DNA from: Gammaproteobacteria bacterium | GTDB lineage: Bacteria > Pseudomonadota > Gammaproteobacteria > Steroidobacterales > GCA-2729495 | DNA: 34,722 bases | NCBI GenBank assembly: GCA_019454675.1 | Contig: JACFNV010000007.1 | Coordinates: forward strand, 16,659-51,380 | Reading direction: 5' to 3' | In this document: positions 11,267-19,308 of the stretch, piece after piece | How positions within the stretch are numbered: position 1 is the stretch's first letter | Layout of the letters: each line of letters begins with the position of its first letter | Notes under the pieces: generated by a model | What the model was told of the DNA's origin: nothing | Seen by the model: only the letters and a program-made list of their open reading frames with translations | The model's database searches: none | Program-made: the position numbers and the translations under genes

Positions 11267-11284
11267 TCTCCACGGTGTCTCCAC
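11267..11284. promoter_or_regulatory. Tandem TCTCCAC repeat, candidate BaeR-type binding site
   Basis: TCTCCAC occurs at 11267-11273 and again at 11278-11284, one helical turn (11 bp) apart, as is typical of sites bound by two head-to-tail OmpR-family monomers. The core matches TCTCCA of the E. coli BaeR box (TTTTTCTCCATNATTGGC, recalled). It lies between the divergent kinase gene and the small secreted protein gene, 76 nt before the latter's start. Confidence 0.5.
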
Positions 11285-11359
11285 AAAGGAGAGGCAGACT
11301 GCCTGCCGTCAGACCTGCAGCGACCCGGTCGCTGCCCCAAAGCCCCAAGGAGGCTATTC

Positions 11360-11764
11360 ATGAAAAAGCATCTCATCCCCATCCTGCTGCTTTCCGGCGT
11401 GGCGCTCGCGGGTACCGCGGTGGCCGCCGACCAGGGCAAGTACAGGCAGGGCAATGGCAAGCGGGGCGCGGAGCACACCGCCCGTGCCGCGTCGGTCGAG
11501 CGTCTTGCCATGCAGAACCTGCTGGCGGAAAACCTTGCCCAGAGCACCGGCCGCGACGTGAACGAGATCAAGGCGTTGTTCGCACAGGGCCATCCTGGCA
11601 AGGTGGCCGCAGATCTCGGCCTCGATCGCGCGGCGATGGGCAAGGCCATGGAGGCCGCCCGCAGCACCTATATCCAGCGCTCGCTGGCTGCCGGATTGAT
11701 CACGTCGGAGCAGGCGCAGGAGCTTGCCACCACTCCCCCCCGGGGCCAGCGCTCCCCACGCTGA
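11360..11764 (+). CDS. Small secreted (periplasmic) protein of unknown function
   Basis: The 134-residue product has a clear signal peptide (MKKHLIPILLLSGVALAGTA, cleavage after AVA near residue 22) and a mature part of ~112 residues: a basic Lys/Arg/Gly-rich start, then predicted helices containing LAMQNLLAENLAQSTGRD and a Gly/Ala-rich middle, ending in a Pro/Arg tail. A strong AAGGAGG ribosome-binding site (11347-11353) fixes the start. I do not recognise the family. Its position opposite the BaeS-like kinase gene, behind the TCTCCAC repeats, suggests that it belongs to that system's regulon, in the way Spy does in E. coli, but there is no clear Spy LTxxQ motif. The PepSY gene follows 70 nt later. 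Confidence 0.75.
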   Translation: MKKHLIPILLLSGVALAGTAVAADQGKYRQGNGKRGAEHTARAASVERLAMQNLLAENLAQSTGRDVNEIKALFAQGHPGKVAADLGLDRAAMGKAMEAARSTYIQRSLAAGLITSEQAQELATTPPRGQRSPR

Positions 11765-11834
11765 GCCCCGCGCCACCCCCGGTAGCCAGGGTTGCCGGCA
11801 GGGACCACGAGATTGCCCGGGAGGAGGCCCGCCC

Positions 11835-12833
11835 ATGTTCCGTCGCTGCTTGTTCTGGATGCACCTTGCCTGCGGTGTCGCAGCGGGCCTGCTCATTTTT
11901 TTCATGTCGGCGAGCGGCGTCCTGCTGACCTACGAAAAGCAGATGATCGACTGGCGCGATCGCGCCAACCAGGTCGTGCTGTCGGATGGCGAGCGCCTGC
12001 TGCCGGTCGGCGAGCTGGCGCTGAGGGCGGGCCAGGCCCTGCCGGCAGGCACGCCGTTCAGCCTGGTGGTCGCTACCGAGGCATCCCGCCCGGCCGTTGC
12101 CAATGCCGGCCGCGAGCGCCTGCTCCTGCATCCCGCCAGTGGCGAGCTGCTGCCCGATGCCGCGGCCGGGATGCGCGCTTTCATGAGTACCGTCAAGGAC
12201 TGGCACCGGCGGCTGGCGGGCGATACCGACAGCTTGCGCGCCAACTTGCTGGATGCTGCCAACCTGCTGTTCGTGTTCATCCTCGTCAGCGGCATTTTCC
12301 TGTGGCTGCCGCCGGTCTGGCGCTGGCAGCTCATGAAGCTCCGGCTGCTTCCGCGTACGAGCTATGCCAGCAGCAGGATGCGTGATTACAGCTGGCACCA
12401 TGTGTTCGGTGCCTGGATGCTTCTGCCACTGCTTCTGATTGCCGTCTCCGGCGTGGTGTTTTCCTACCCGTGGGCCAACCAGCTGGTGTTTGCCGCCTAC
12501 GGCGAGGCGGTGCCGGAGCGCAGGGGGCCATCACCGGCGGCCGTGCCGGATGCCACCGTCTACACCGTTTCTGCCGATGGCCTCGTCGAGCTGGCGTCCG
12601 TCGCCGTGGCACAGGCAGCCACGCCGGGGCAAAGCGCACGGCGCTGGCTGCGCTTCATCCATACCGGCGAGGTCTACGGCCTCGCCGGCCAGACCGTGGC
12701 TGGCCTGGCCTCGCTGGCTGCCTGCCTGCTGGCCTGCACCGGGATGGCACTGGCCTGGCGCCGCCTGCGCGCTTCGCGCGTCCGCCGTCGCCGCCTGCAG
12801 CAGGTGGCCCTCCCGGCGGATGCCGCGTGCTGA
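11835..12833 (+). CDS. PepSY-associated transmembrane protein
   Basis: The start at 11835 follows GAGGAGG (11821-11827). The 332-residue product has membrane segments near residues 10-32, 140-160, 195-216 and 290-310, with a periplasmic loop between the first two. Conserved histidines sit at or near membrane edges in the motifs FWMHLACG, KDWHRRLAG, YSWHHVFGAW and RFIHTGEVYG, the usual pattern of the PepSY_TM family. Several relatives act as iron-siderophore or flavin-linked reductases and the histidines could bind heme, but no substrate can be assigned. It follows the small secreted gene on the same strand and converges on the patatin gene with 10 nt between. Confidence 0.85.
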   Translation: MFRRCLFWMHLACGVAAGLLIFFMSASGVLLTYEKQMIDWRDRANQVVLSDGERLLPVGELALRAGQALPAGTPFSLVVATEASRPAVANAGRERLLLHPASGELLPDAAAGMRAFMSTVKDWHRRLAGDTDSLRANLLDAANLLFVFILVSGIFLWLPPVWRWQLMKLRLLPRTSYASSRMRDYSWHHVFGAWMLLPLLLIAVSGVVFSYPWANQLVFAAYGEAVPERRGPSPAAVPDATVYTVSADGLVELASVAVAQAATPGQSARRWLRFIHTGEVYGLAGQTVAGLASLAACLLACTGMALAWRRLRASRVRRRRLQQVALPADAAC

Positions 12834-12843
12834 GCGGGAAGCT

Positions 12844-15126
12844 TCAGAAAGCAGCGTCGAGGATCGTGCTTTCCTCCAGCGGCCGGCCGAGGCCGAACTG
12901 CAGCAGCCAGGAGCCATGGTTGGTGGTTCCCAGCGACAGCCTGAAGCTGCCGATCGGCGTGTTGCCGCTGAGCTCGCCCGCCAGGCCGTAGATCATGCCC
13001 TCGCTGATGGCGTCCACCCGGTTGTGCATGCGCCCGGCGGTGAGGCGCAGGCCGCCGTAGAGGGCCTGGCCGAACAGCGCCTGGATGTCGGCCAGCTTGT
13101 GGTGGTAGCGGGTGCTGGCCATCCAGTATCCGGTGCCGCGCAGCTGCTGGCGATCCAGCCCGGGGAAGCTGTACAGGCCGCCGAGCCGGAAGTAGCGGTA
13201 GAGCGGCAGCTCGCCATCCAGCCGCAGCCCGCCCGAGCCGATGAGCTGCACCGAATCCGCGCCCAGCGGCAGCACCTTCATCATCAGCGCCTCGGCCATG
13301 TCGTAGGACCCCTCGCCGCCGAGCCAGTCCCGCGAACTGATCAGCCGGCCGACGAGCAGCGCGCCACGGGTGGGCAGGCCGGCGGTGTCGCGCGTGTCGT
13401 AGATGCCCTGGACCACCAGGTCGCTTTCCTCGCGGGTGCCGATGTGCGGCAGGCTGCGATCGCCGTTCTCGCGTTCCGCGGTGGGCCACGACTTGCGCAG
13501 GCCGGCCCGCAGCTGCGCGCGCCGTCCGAAGTTGATGCCCAGGTCGAGCTGCCCGAAGGCCTCGGTGAAGCTGTACTCGGCGACGCGGTTGCCATCGTCG
13601 TAAATGTTCTCCCGCAGCCTCTCGACGCGCAGCCGCGGCTCCACGAACACCCGCTGGCGCACTTCCAGGGGCTGGTAGAAGGAGGTCTCGAACTGGTTGC
13701 TGGTGCCGATCTGCAGGGTGCTGTGCCACTCGCCGCCCAGCGGGTTGATCCAGCTGCGCCGGTGCTCGCCGCGCAGCGCCAGCGAGGCGTCGCCGCTGCT
13801 GGTGGCGCCGAGCCCGAGGTCGAAGCGCAGGAAGTCCGGCCCCCATGATTTTTCCACGACATGGAAATCCACCGTCGGGAATTCCGGCTCGTCGTCGATC
13901 CGGTACTCCACCCGCTCGAAGTCGCCGAGCGAGAAGATGCGCGTCGTGTCACCGGCAATCTGGTTCGCGGACACGTCGTCGCCGACCCGGGTGGCACGGA
14001 TCTGCGCCTCGACATAGGCCGGGTTGACGCGCCGGGTGCCGCTGACCTTGACGCCCGCCACCTTGAAGGGATCCGTGTAGCTGCGCGTCACGCGGGCGCG
14101 CCAGCCGGCATAGTCTTCCGGTGGCAGCGCATAGCGCAGCAGGGCCGGCGCCTGCTTCAGCGCGGCTTCGTGGCCGAGCGGGATGGCCTCGGGCACGCGG
14201 GCGAAGCTGCCCGCGCCGATGTCTCCCATGGGCACGATGATGGCCACGTCGTCCTTGCCCAGGGTGGCAAGCTGTGCGGCGGTATTGGCAGCCACCATGA
14301 CTTCCAGCGAACGGTTGGCGAGCGCCAGCGCCGAGCCGAGGCTGCCCGGCTGCGGCGGTGGCGGCTGCAGTGCCACGGCGATGACGACATCGGCACAGAC
14401 CTCGCGGGCGATGTCCACCGGGAGGTTGCGCAGCTGGCCGCCATCGGCCAGCACCTGGTCGCCGATGATGACCGGCGCGAAGGCACCCGGCACCGCCATG
14501 CTGGCGCGCATGGCCACGGTCAGGTCGCCCTTGCCCAGCACCACCAGCTCGCCGGCGGCCATGTCGGTGGCGACCGCGCGGAAGGGGATCGGCAGGGCAT
14601 CGAAGTCGTCGATGTAGCGGGCGCCCGCTACCAGGCTGCGCAACAGCTCCTCGATGTCCTGCGTGACGATCACGCCGCCGGCGATGACGAGCGAGCCCCC
14701 GCGCAGCCCGAACTCGAGGTTGTTGGTGTAGGTGTTGCTGCGCAGCTTGCGGCTGATGGGCGTGCGGTCACGCCGGCCGCTGTTGCCCACCGTGGCCGAC
14801 CAGTCGATGGCGCGGATGCGCTGGCTGATCTCCGCCGGTGGCATGCCGGCGGCGAAGGTAGCGCCGACCAGGGCCCCCATGCTGGTGCCCACCACGCAAT
14901 CCACGGGTACCCGCAGCTCGTCGAGCACCTCCAGCACGCCGATGTGGGCGGCGCCCTTGGCGCCACCGCCACCGAGCACCAGCCCGATGCGGGGCCGTTC
15001 GACGGCTGCGGATGGCATGCCGCCTGCCTCGCCGTCCGCGGCCAGCGCCGGTGACAGCAGCATCGCGGCCAGCACCAGCTGCACCGCCAGGGTCCCGAGG
15101 TTCGTGGCCGGCGCGCGATGTTCCAT
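12844..15126 (-). CDS. Patatin-like phospholipase with outer-membrane barrel (PlpD-like, type Vd secretion)
   Basis: The 760-residue product starts with a signal peptide (cleavage near SPALAA|D, residue 30). The patatin domain (about 45-290) carries the oxyanion motif GGGGAKGAA (52-60), nucleophile Ser82 in GTSMG and catalytic Asp228 in DGGQLRNLP, giving an intact Ser-Asp dyad. A POTRA-like domain follows (about 370-450, KVAGVKVSGTRRVNPAYVEA), then a ~300-residue beta-barrel ending in Phe, as outer-membrane proteins do. This order is that of Pseudomonas PlpD (728 residues), in which the barrel exports the lipase. ATG 15126 lacks a clear ribosome-binding site; a -10-like TATACT lies at 15134-15139 on the reverse strand, so a leaderless message is possible. 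Substrate is presumably membrane phospholipid. Confidence 0.9.
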   Translation of the reverse strand: MEHRAPATNLGTLAVQLVLAAMLLSPALAADGEAGGMPSAAVERPRIGLVLGGGGAKGAAHIGVLEVLDELRVPVDCVVGTSMGALVGATFAAGMPPAEISQRIRAIDWSATVGNSGRRDRTPISRKLRSNTYTNNLEFGLRGGSLVIAGGVIVTQDIEELLRSLVAGARYIDDFDALPIPFRAVATDMAAGELVVLGKGDLTVAMRASMAVPGAFAPVIIGDQVLADGGQLRNLPVDIAREVCADVVIAVALQPPPPQPGSLGSALALANRSLEVMVAANTAAQLATLGKDDVAIIVPMGDIGAGSFARVPEAIPLGHEAALKQAPALLRYALPPEDYAGWRARVTRSYTDPFKVAGVKVSGTRRVNPAYVEAQIRATRVGDDVSANQIAGDTTRIFSLGDFERVEYRIDDEPEFPTVDFHVVEKSWGPDFLRFDLGLGATSSGDASLALRGEHRRSWINPLGGEWHSTLQIGTSNQFETSFYQPLEVRQRVFVEPRLRVERLRENIYDDGNRVAEYSFTEAFGQLDLGINFGRRAQLRAGLRKSWPTAERENGDRSLPHIGTREESDLVVQGIYDTRDTAGLPTRGALLVGRLISSRDWLGGEGSYDMAEALMMKVLPLGADSVQLIGSGGLRLDGELPLYRYFRLGGLYSFPGLDRQQLRGTGYWMASTRYHHKLADIQALFGQALYGGLRLTAGRMHNRVDAISEGMIYGLAGELSGNTPIGSFRLSLGTTNHGSWLLQFGLGRPLEESTILDAAF

Positions 15127-15218
15127 GGGCCGGAGTATAGGCGACCGGGCCGCTAGGCAAACCGCCGCGTGCTGGGTAGCATGGCCGCCCTCCGAGGCTT
15201 CCCCACCCTTCATCAGAC

Positions 15219-16310
15219 ATGGCCATCCGCTGTGGAATCGTCGGCCTGCCCAACGTGGGCAAGTCCACCCTGTTCAATGCCCTGACGGCGGCCGGCATCG
15301 CGGCCGAGAACTACCCCTTCTGCACCATCGATCCCAACGTGGGGGTGGTGGCGGTGCCCGACCCGCGGCTGGCGCAGCTGGCCGCGATCGTCCATCCCGA
15401 GCGGATCCTGCCGACGACGGTCGAGTTCGTCGACATCGCCGGGCTGGTGGAGGGTGCCTCGAAGGGCGAGGGCCTCGGCAACCAGTTCCTCGCCAACATC
15501 CGCGAGACGCATGCCATCGCCCACGTGGTGCGCTGTTTCGAGAATGCCGACGTGGTGCACGTGGCCGGCCGCGTGGATCCGGAGCACGATATCGGCATCA
15601 TCGACACCGAGCTGATGCTGGCCGATCTCGCGGCGGTGGAAAAGGCGGTCGAGCGTGCCGACAAGCAGGCGAAAACCGGCAGGAAGGAGGACGTGGCGCG
15701 CCGCGACTGGCTCGCGAAGCTGCGCGACCATCTCGCCGAGGGCCTGCCCGCCCGCAGCTTCGAGGTGCCCGACGAGCATCGCCAGGCGGTGCGCGAGCTG
15801 TTCCTGCTGACCGCGAAGCCGGTGATGTACGTGGCCAACGTCGACGAGGCGGGCCTGGGTGGCAACGCATACGTCGAGCGCGTGCGTGCGCTTGCCGCGG
15901 CGGATGGCGCCGAGGTGGTGGTGGTCTGCGCCGCCATCGAGGCGGAGATCGCCCAGCTCGACGAGGCCGACAAGCAGGCCTTCCTCGAGGACCTCGGGCT
16001 CGAGGAACCGGGGCTCAACCGCGTGATCCGCGCCGGCTACCAGCTGCTCGGCCTGCAGACCTTCTTCACCGCGGGCGTCAAGGAAGTGCGCGCCTGGACC
16101 GTGCGCCGCGGCGCCACCGCACCGCAGGCCGCGGGCGAGATCCACACCGACTTCGAGAAGGGCTTCATCCGCGCCGAGGTCATCGCCTTCGACGACTTCA
16201 TCGCCGGCAAGGGCGAGCAGGGCGCGAAGGAAGCCGGCCGGTTGCGCCTCGAGGGCAAGGAATACCTCGTCCAGGAAGGCGACGTCATGCACTTCCGTTT
16301 CAACGTCTGA
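15219..16310 (+). CDS. ychF: Redox-regulated ATPase/GTPase YchF (OLA1 family)
   Basis: The 363-residue length equals that of E. coli YchF. The P-loop GLPNVGKST lies at residues 9-17, followed by [12 protein letters not shown] (switch I), [21 protein letters not shown] (switch II), and the C-terminal TGS domain with [15 protein letters not shown] and [11 protein letters not shown]. YchF hydrolyses ATP in preference to GTP, binds ribosomes and is linked to the oxidative stress response. In Pseudomonas ychF directly follows pth; here about 10.5 kb of other genes separate them. It diverges from the patatin gene with a 92-nt gap. Confidence 0.97.
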   Translation: MAIRCGIVGLPNVGKSTLFNALTAAGIAAENYPFCTIDPNVGVVAVPDPRLAQLAAIVHPERILPTTVEFVDIAGLVEGASKGEGLGNQFLANIRETHAIAHVVRCFENADVVHVAGRVDPEHDIGIIDTELMLADLAAVEKAVERADKQAKTGRKEDVARRDWLAKLRDHLAEGLPARSFEVPDEHRQAVRELFLLTAKPVMYVANVDEAGLGGNAYVERVRALAAADGAEVVVVCAAIEAEIAQLDEADKQAFLEDLGLEEPGLNRVIRAGYQLLGLQTFFTAGVKEVRAWTVRRGATAPQAAGEIHTDFEKGFIRAEVIAFDDFIAGKGEQGAKEAGRLRLEGKEYLVQEGDVMHFRFNV

Positions 16311-16384
16311 GCGACGCCGGCGGGCTGATTCCTCCTCGGCACATGCCGGTCGTGCCCGGCCGGCTGCGCTAAGCTGGCATCCTG

Positions 16385-17083
16385 ATGGAAGTTGTTGCAC
16401 AAGCCGCGGATGGTGAGGGACCGAGCGCCCTGCTGATCTTTGGCGGCGAGGCCGACCCCGGGCAGCAGCTCGCCAGGCTGGCGCTTGCCGCCGGATTCCG
16501 GGTGACGGTGGTGTGCTGCAGGCCCGCCCTGCTCGAGCGCGCCACCGCGCGGGGCTGGCATGCGGTGGCCTGCGATGTCACCGACCGCGAGGCGGTGGCA
16601 CAGGTGTTCGCCGACTGCGGCGCCAGCAGGCCCGCCGTCGTGGCCATCCTCGGCGGCTCGCTGCAGGTCAATGCAGCGGGCAACATCCATGTCATCGAGG
16701 CGGCGCTCGCTGCCGGTGCCGGGCGCTTCATCCTCACCACTTCCATCGGCTGCGGGGACAGCGCGCCGGCGGTGGATCCGCTGGTCAGGGCGATCGCCGG
16801 CCGTGCCCTGCGCGCCAAGGGCTGGGCCGAGCAGCGCCTGCACCAGACCGCGCTCGACTGGACCATCATCAGGGCGGGAGGTCTGGTGCGCCGCCCGCCG
16901 ACGGGGACGGCGCTGCTGACCGCCAGCAGCATGGCCGCCGGGCACATCACGCTGGCCGATCTCGGCGAGATGCTGTTCCTCGCGCTCGACAGCCCGCGCA
17001 CCATCCGTTGCACGCTGGCGGCGGTGGATCGCCGGCAGGCGGGCAACATCGATGGCTCGCCGCTGCTGCCCGCGGAGCTGTAG
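16385..17083 (+). CDS. NAD(P)-binding Rossmann-fold protein (atypical SDR)
   Basis: The 232-residue product looks like a short NmrA/SDR-type Rossmann protein. It has an altered dinucleotide loop (LLIFGGEADPGQQLARLAL in place of GATGxxG), a beta-strand ending CDVTD near residue 62, the segment GAGRFILTTSIGCGDSAP, and WTIIRAGGLVRRPPTG, which resembles the C-terminal part of NAD(P)H-binding epimerase-like proteins. There is no YxxxK dyad, so classical dehydrogenase activity is unlikely; NADPH sensing or quinone reduction is possible. It follows ychF by 74 nt and may share its transcript. Confidence 0.75.
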   Translation: MEVVAQAADGEGPSALLIFGGEADPGQQLARLALAAGFRVTVVCCRPALLERATARGWHAVACDVTDREAVAQVFADCGASRPAVVAILGGSLQVNAAGNIHVIEAALAAGAGRFILTTSIGCGDSAPAVDPLVRAIAGRALRAKGWAEQRLHQTALDWTIIRAGGLVRRPPTGTALLTASSMAAGHITLADLGEMLFLALDSPRTIRCTLAAVDRRQAGNIDGSPLLPAEL

Positions 17084-17116
17084 CGGCGGGGCAGACCGCG
17101 ATCCTGCAAGGGGTCG

Positions 17117-17145
17117 TTGACAGCGGGGCGGGCGGCACAGACAAT
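17117..17145 (+). promoter_or_regulatory. Sigma-70 promoter for the CAU-anticodon tRNA
   Basis: TTGACA (17117-17122) is separated by 17 bp from GACAAT (17140-17145, 4/6 to TATAAT). The tRNA begins about 10 nt after the predicted start of transcription. Confidence 0.72.
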
Positions 17146-17161
17146 GCCTGCCCCTTCGCGT

Positions 17162-17238
17162 GGTGATGTAGCTCAGCTGGTTAGAGCGCGGCACTCATAA
17201 TGCTGAGGTCGGTGGTTCAAGTCCACCCATCACCACCA
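17162..17238 (+). tRNA. tRNA-Met (anticodon CAT), probably elongator
   Basis: The 77-nt cloverleaf has acceptor arms GGTGATG (17162-17168) and CATCACC (17228-17234), discriminator A17235 and an encoded CCA (17236-17238). The anticodon loop CTCATAA places CAT at 17196-17198. A fully paired acceptor end (G1-C72) rules out initiator tRNA. The D loop (AGCTCAGCTGGTTAGAGC) and variable loop (AGGTC) fit elongator Met; a lysidine-modified tRNA-Ile2 with the same anticodon cannot be excluded by eye. Confidence 0.93.
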
Positions 17239-17554
17239 GAATCAAAGGCTTGCGGCCTTCGCGCCGCCTTCCCCCGTTCCACCGCGTCATGGCTGTTCCT
17301 GTCCCCTGATGGACGGGGCCGTCGCCCGTGTCCGCTCGCCCGGGGATGGCGGGTCCACGTGCATGGGCTGCTTGCGGGCAGCCTCGCCCGGTCGCGTCAT
17401 CCGCCCGCTGCAATCCGTCCGGCTGCTTGCATGAGCTGCGCGTGCCCTGCAGGCATACCCGGCAGGAAAGCTGCCACGTATACTCCGCTTTTCCCTTGCG
17501 TCATCCCCCGTCGTGCCGACGTCTCGCCCCCCTGACCAGCAGAAAGGCGCTCCG
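17239..17554. other. Gap between the tRNA and the NirK-like gene
   Basis: These 316 nt contain no convincing gene. A -10-like TATACT at 17479-17484 (5/6) could serve the NirK-like gene, but no good -35 is visible. Just before it is a small inverted repeat GGCAG-N5-CTGCC (17461-17475) that could be an operator. I see no FNR/DNR-type TTGAT-N4-ATCAA box. Confidence 0.5.
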
Positions 17555-19105
17555 ATGAGCATTGAATCCCGGTCCCAGAACCCCGTGGCATGGAAGACGA
17601 TCGTCTTCACGGCCTTGCGCCTGGCGCTCGGCCTGCTGTGGGCATTGATGGCGCTGCGCTTCTGGTCGGACGACTTTGCCGCCCACCTGGCCTATTACCA
17701 TGCCACGGCTTTCGGCAGCCAGCCCGGGGTGCTGATCCCCTGGTTCGGCATGTGGATCGGCCTCACCACCATCGCGGGCGGCTTCTTCATCGAGTTTGCC
17801 CGGATCTGCGCCACCGTCATCGCGCTCGGCCTGCTGGCAGGCTTTGCCCGGCGGACGGTGTACATCGTCGCCATGCTGGTCTCGATCCCGCTGTGGCCGC
17901 TGGCCGATGGCTACCTTCTGCCGCATGCGCTGAGCACCTTCGGGGTCAGCTCGCTCCTCATCTACTTCCTGCTGTTCGTCGTGCTCATGTACGCGGACAA
18001 GCTGCGGATCGCGCAGTGGCCCAGCATCGACGATGCGCTGCTCAAGGCGTGGCGCGGATGGCGCTGGTTTTGCGGCTTCGAGCTGCAGCCCGGCGAGGCG
18101 GGGCAGCCGGCTGCCGAGCGGCCGCGCTTCATCTGGCGCTCCTTCACCTGGGTGCTGGGCATGGTCTTCGCAGTGCTGATCAGCGGCATCGCGGGCTCGC
18201 TGCACCTCGGGCATCCGGCCTCGCCGCACCCGTTCCACATCGGTGGTGAAGGGCCGGTGGCGGTCGCGCGGGATGCGGTGTTGCCGCCATTGGCCAACGC
18301 CGACGCGGATGTCGTGGAATTCCATCTCGAGGCGCACGCCAACGCGGTGCAGATTACCGGCGGCATCACCTACAACGGCAACACCTTCAACGGCATCGCG
18401 CCGGGGCCGGTGCTGCGCGTGCGCCAGGGCCAGACCGTGAAGATCGTCTTCACCAACAAGGACCGGCTGATGCCCCATTCGATCGACTTCCACTCGGCGA
18501 GGATTGCCCCCAACCGGGCCTTTGCCAGCGCCAAGTACGGCGAGACGATCGAGTTCAGCTTCAAGGCCGAGGTGCCGGGTGCCTTCCTCTACCACTGCAG
18601 CACCGTCCCGGTCCTCCTGCACCTGGCCAATGGCATGTATGGCGCCATCATCATCGACCCGATCGAGCCGCTGCCGCCGGCGGACGTCGAGTACGTGCTG
18701 GTGCAGAGCGAGTGGTACACGCAGCGCGTTACCGGCAAGACCATGATGGGCGACTACAACAAGATGGCTGCCGACCAGGCCGATCTCGTCACCTACAACG
18801 GCGTTGCCTTCCAGTACAGCGACCACCCGCTGCCGGCAAAGGTGGGCGAGACGGTGCGCATCTACCTCGTCAATGCGGGTCCCAACCGCTGGAGCTCGTT
18901 CCACGTCATCGGCGGCATCTTCGATCGCGTCTATCCCTTCGGCGACATGGGAGCAGTGCTGACCGACGTGTCGGCCTACTCGGTGGGTCCGGGGCAGGGC
19001 AGCATTTTCGACATCAGCTTCAACGAGCCGGGCAGGTACCTGTTCATGGACCACAACATGCGGAACATGATGATCGGCGCGGAAGGCGTGTTCGACGTCC
19101 GCTGA
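17555..19105 (+). CDS. Membrane-anchored copper nitrite reductase-like protein (NirK/AniA type)
   Basis: The 516-residue product has four N-terminal membrane segments (about 15-146, DoxX-like in spacing), a fifth at about 196-215, then two cupredoxin domains (about 250-370 and 375-516) that should lie in the periplasm. All copper and catalytic residues of NirK can be placed: type 1 Cu ligands His308, Cys348, His356, Met361; type 2 ligands His313, His347, His500; catalytic Asp311 and His450. The segment WSSFHVIGGIFDRVYP is of the Neisseria AniA class. NirK reduces nitrite to nitric oxide. The fused membrane domain is unusual, and no nor, nos or cytochrome partner genes are nearby, so the electron donor and true substrate are uncertain. 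ATG 17555 is preceded by AAAGG (17543-17547). Confidence 0.85.
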   Translation: MSIESRSQNPVAWKTIVFTALRLALGLLWALMALRFWSDDFAAHLAYYHATAFGSQPGVLIPWFGMWIGLTTIAGGFFIEFARICATVIALGLLAGFARRTVYIVAMLVSIPLWPLADGYLLPHALSTFGVSSLLIYFLLFVVLMYADKLRIAQWPSIDDALLKAWRGWRWFCGFELQPGEAGQPAAERPRFIWRSFTWVLGMVFAVLISGIAGSLHLGHPASPHPFHIGGEGPVAVARDAVLPPLANADADVVEFHLEAHANAVQITGGITYNGNTFNGIAPGPVLRVRQGQTVKIVFTNKDRLMPHSIDFHSARIAPNRAFASAKYGETIEFSFKAEVPGAFLYHCSTVPVLLHLANGMYGAIIIDPIEPLPPADVEYVLVQSEWYTQRVTGKTMMGDYNKMAADQADLVTYNGVAFQYSDHPLPAKVGETVRIYLVNAGPNRWSSFHVIGGIFDRVYPFGDMGAVLTDVSAYSVGPGQGSIFDISFNEPGRYLFMDHNMRNMMIGAEGVFDVR

Positions 19106-19308
19106 GCCGACTCGCACCGCCGGGATCCCTGCCTGCCATGGGATGGGCAGGCCGGCAGGGCGGCTGATTCCGTGATGTGGCCCCCTGCGATGATGCGGAC
19201 GGGGTCGTATGCTGTGCCGATGCCGTGTTCGACCGCCCACCGCCCGTGCCGCCGCGTCCCTTGCAGACGGCCAGGGATTCACATCCGCCCGCTGCCGGAG
19301 CGCTGCTG

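Noticed and set aside
17162..17238. tRNA next to the accessory region as an integration site
   Set aside because: No integrase follows and I found no repeated copy of the tRNA 3' end downstream in the window.
17555..19105. First impression that the NirK-like protein lacks the catalytic histidine
   Set aside because: I first aligned Leu411 (before VTYNG) with that residue. Counting residues against the NirK sequence puts the catalytic His at SSFHVIGG (His450) and the type 2 ligand at MDHN (His500), both present.
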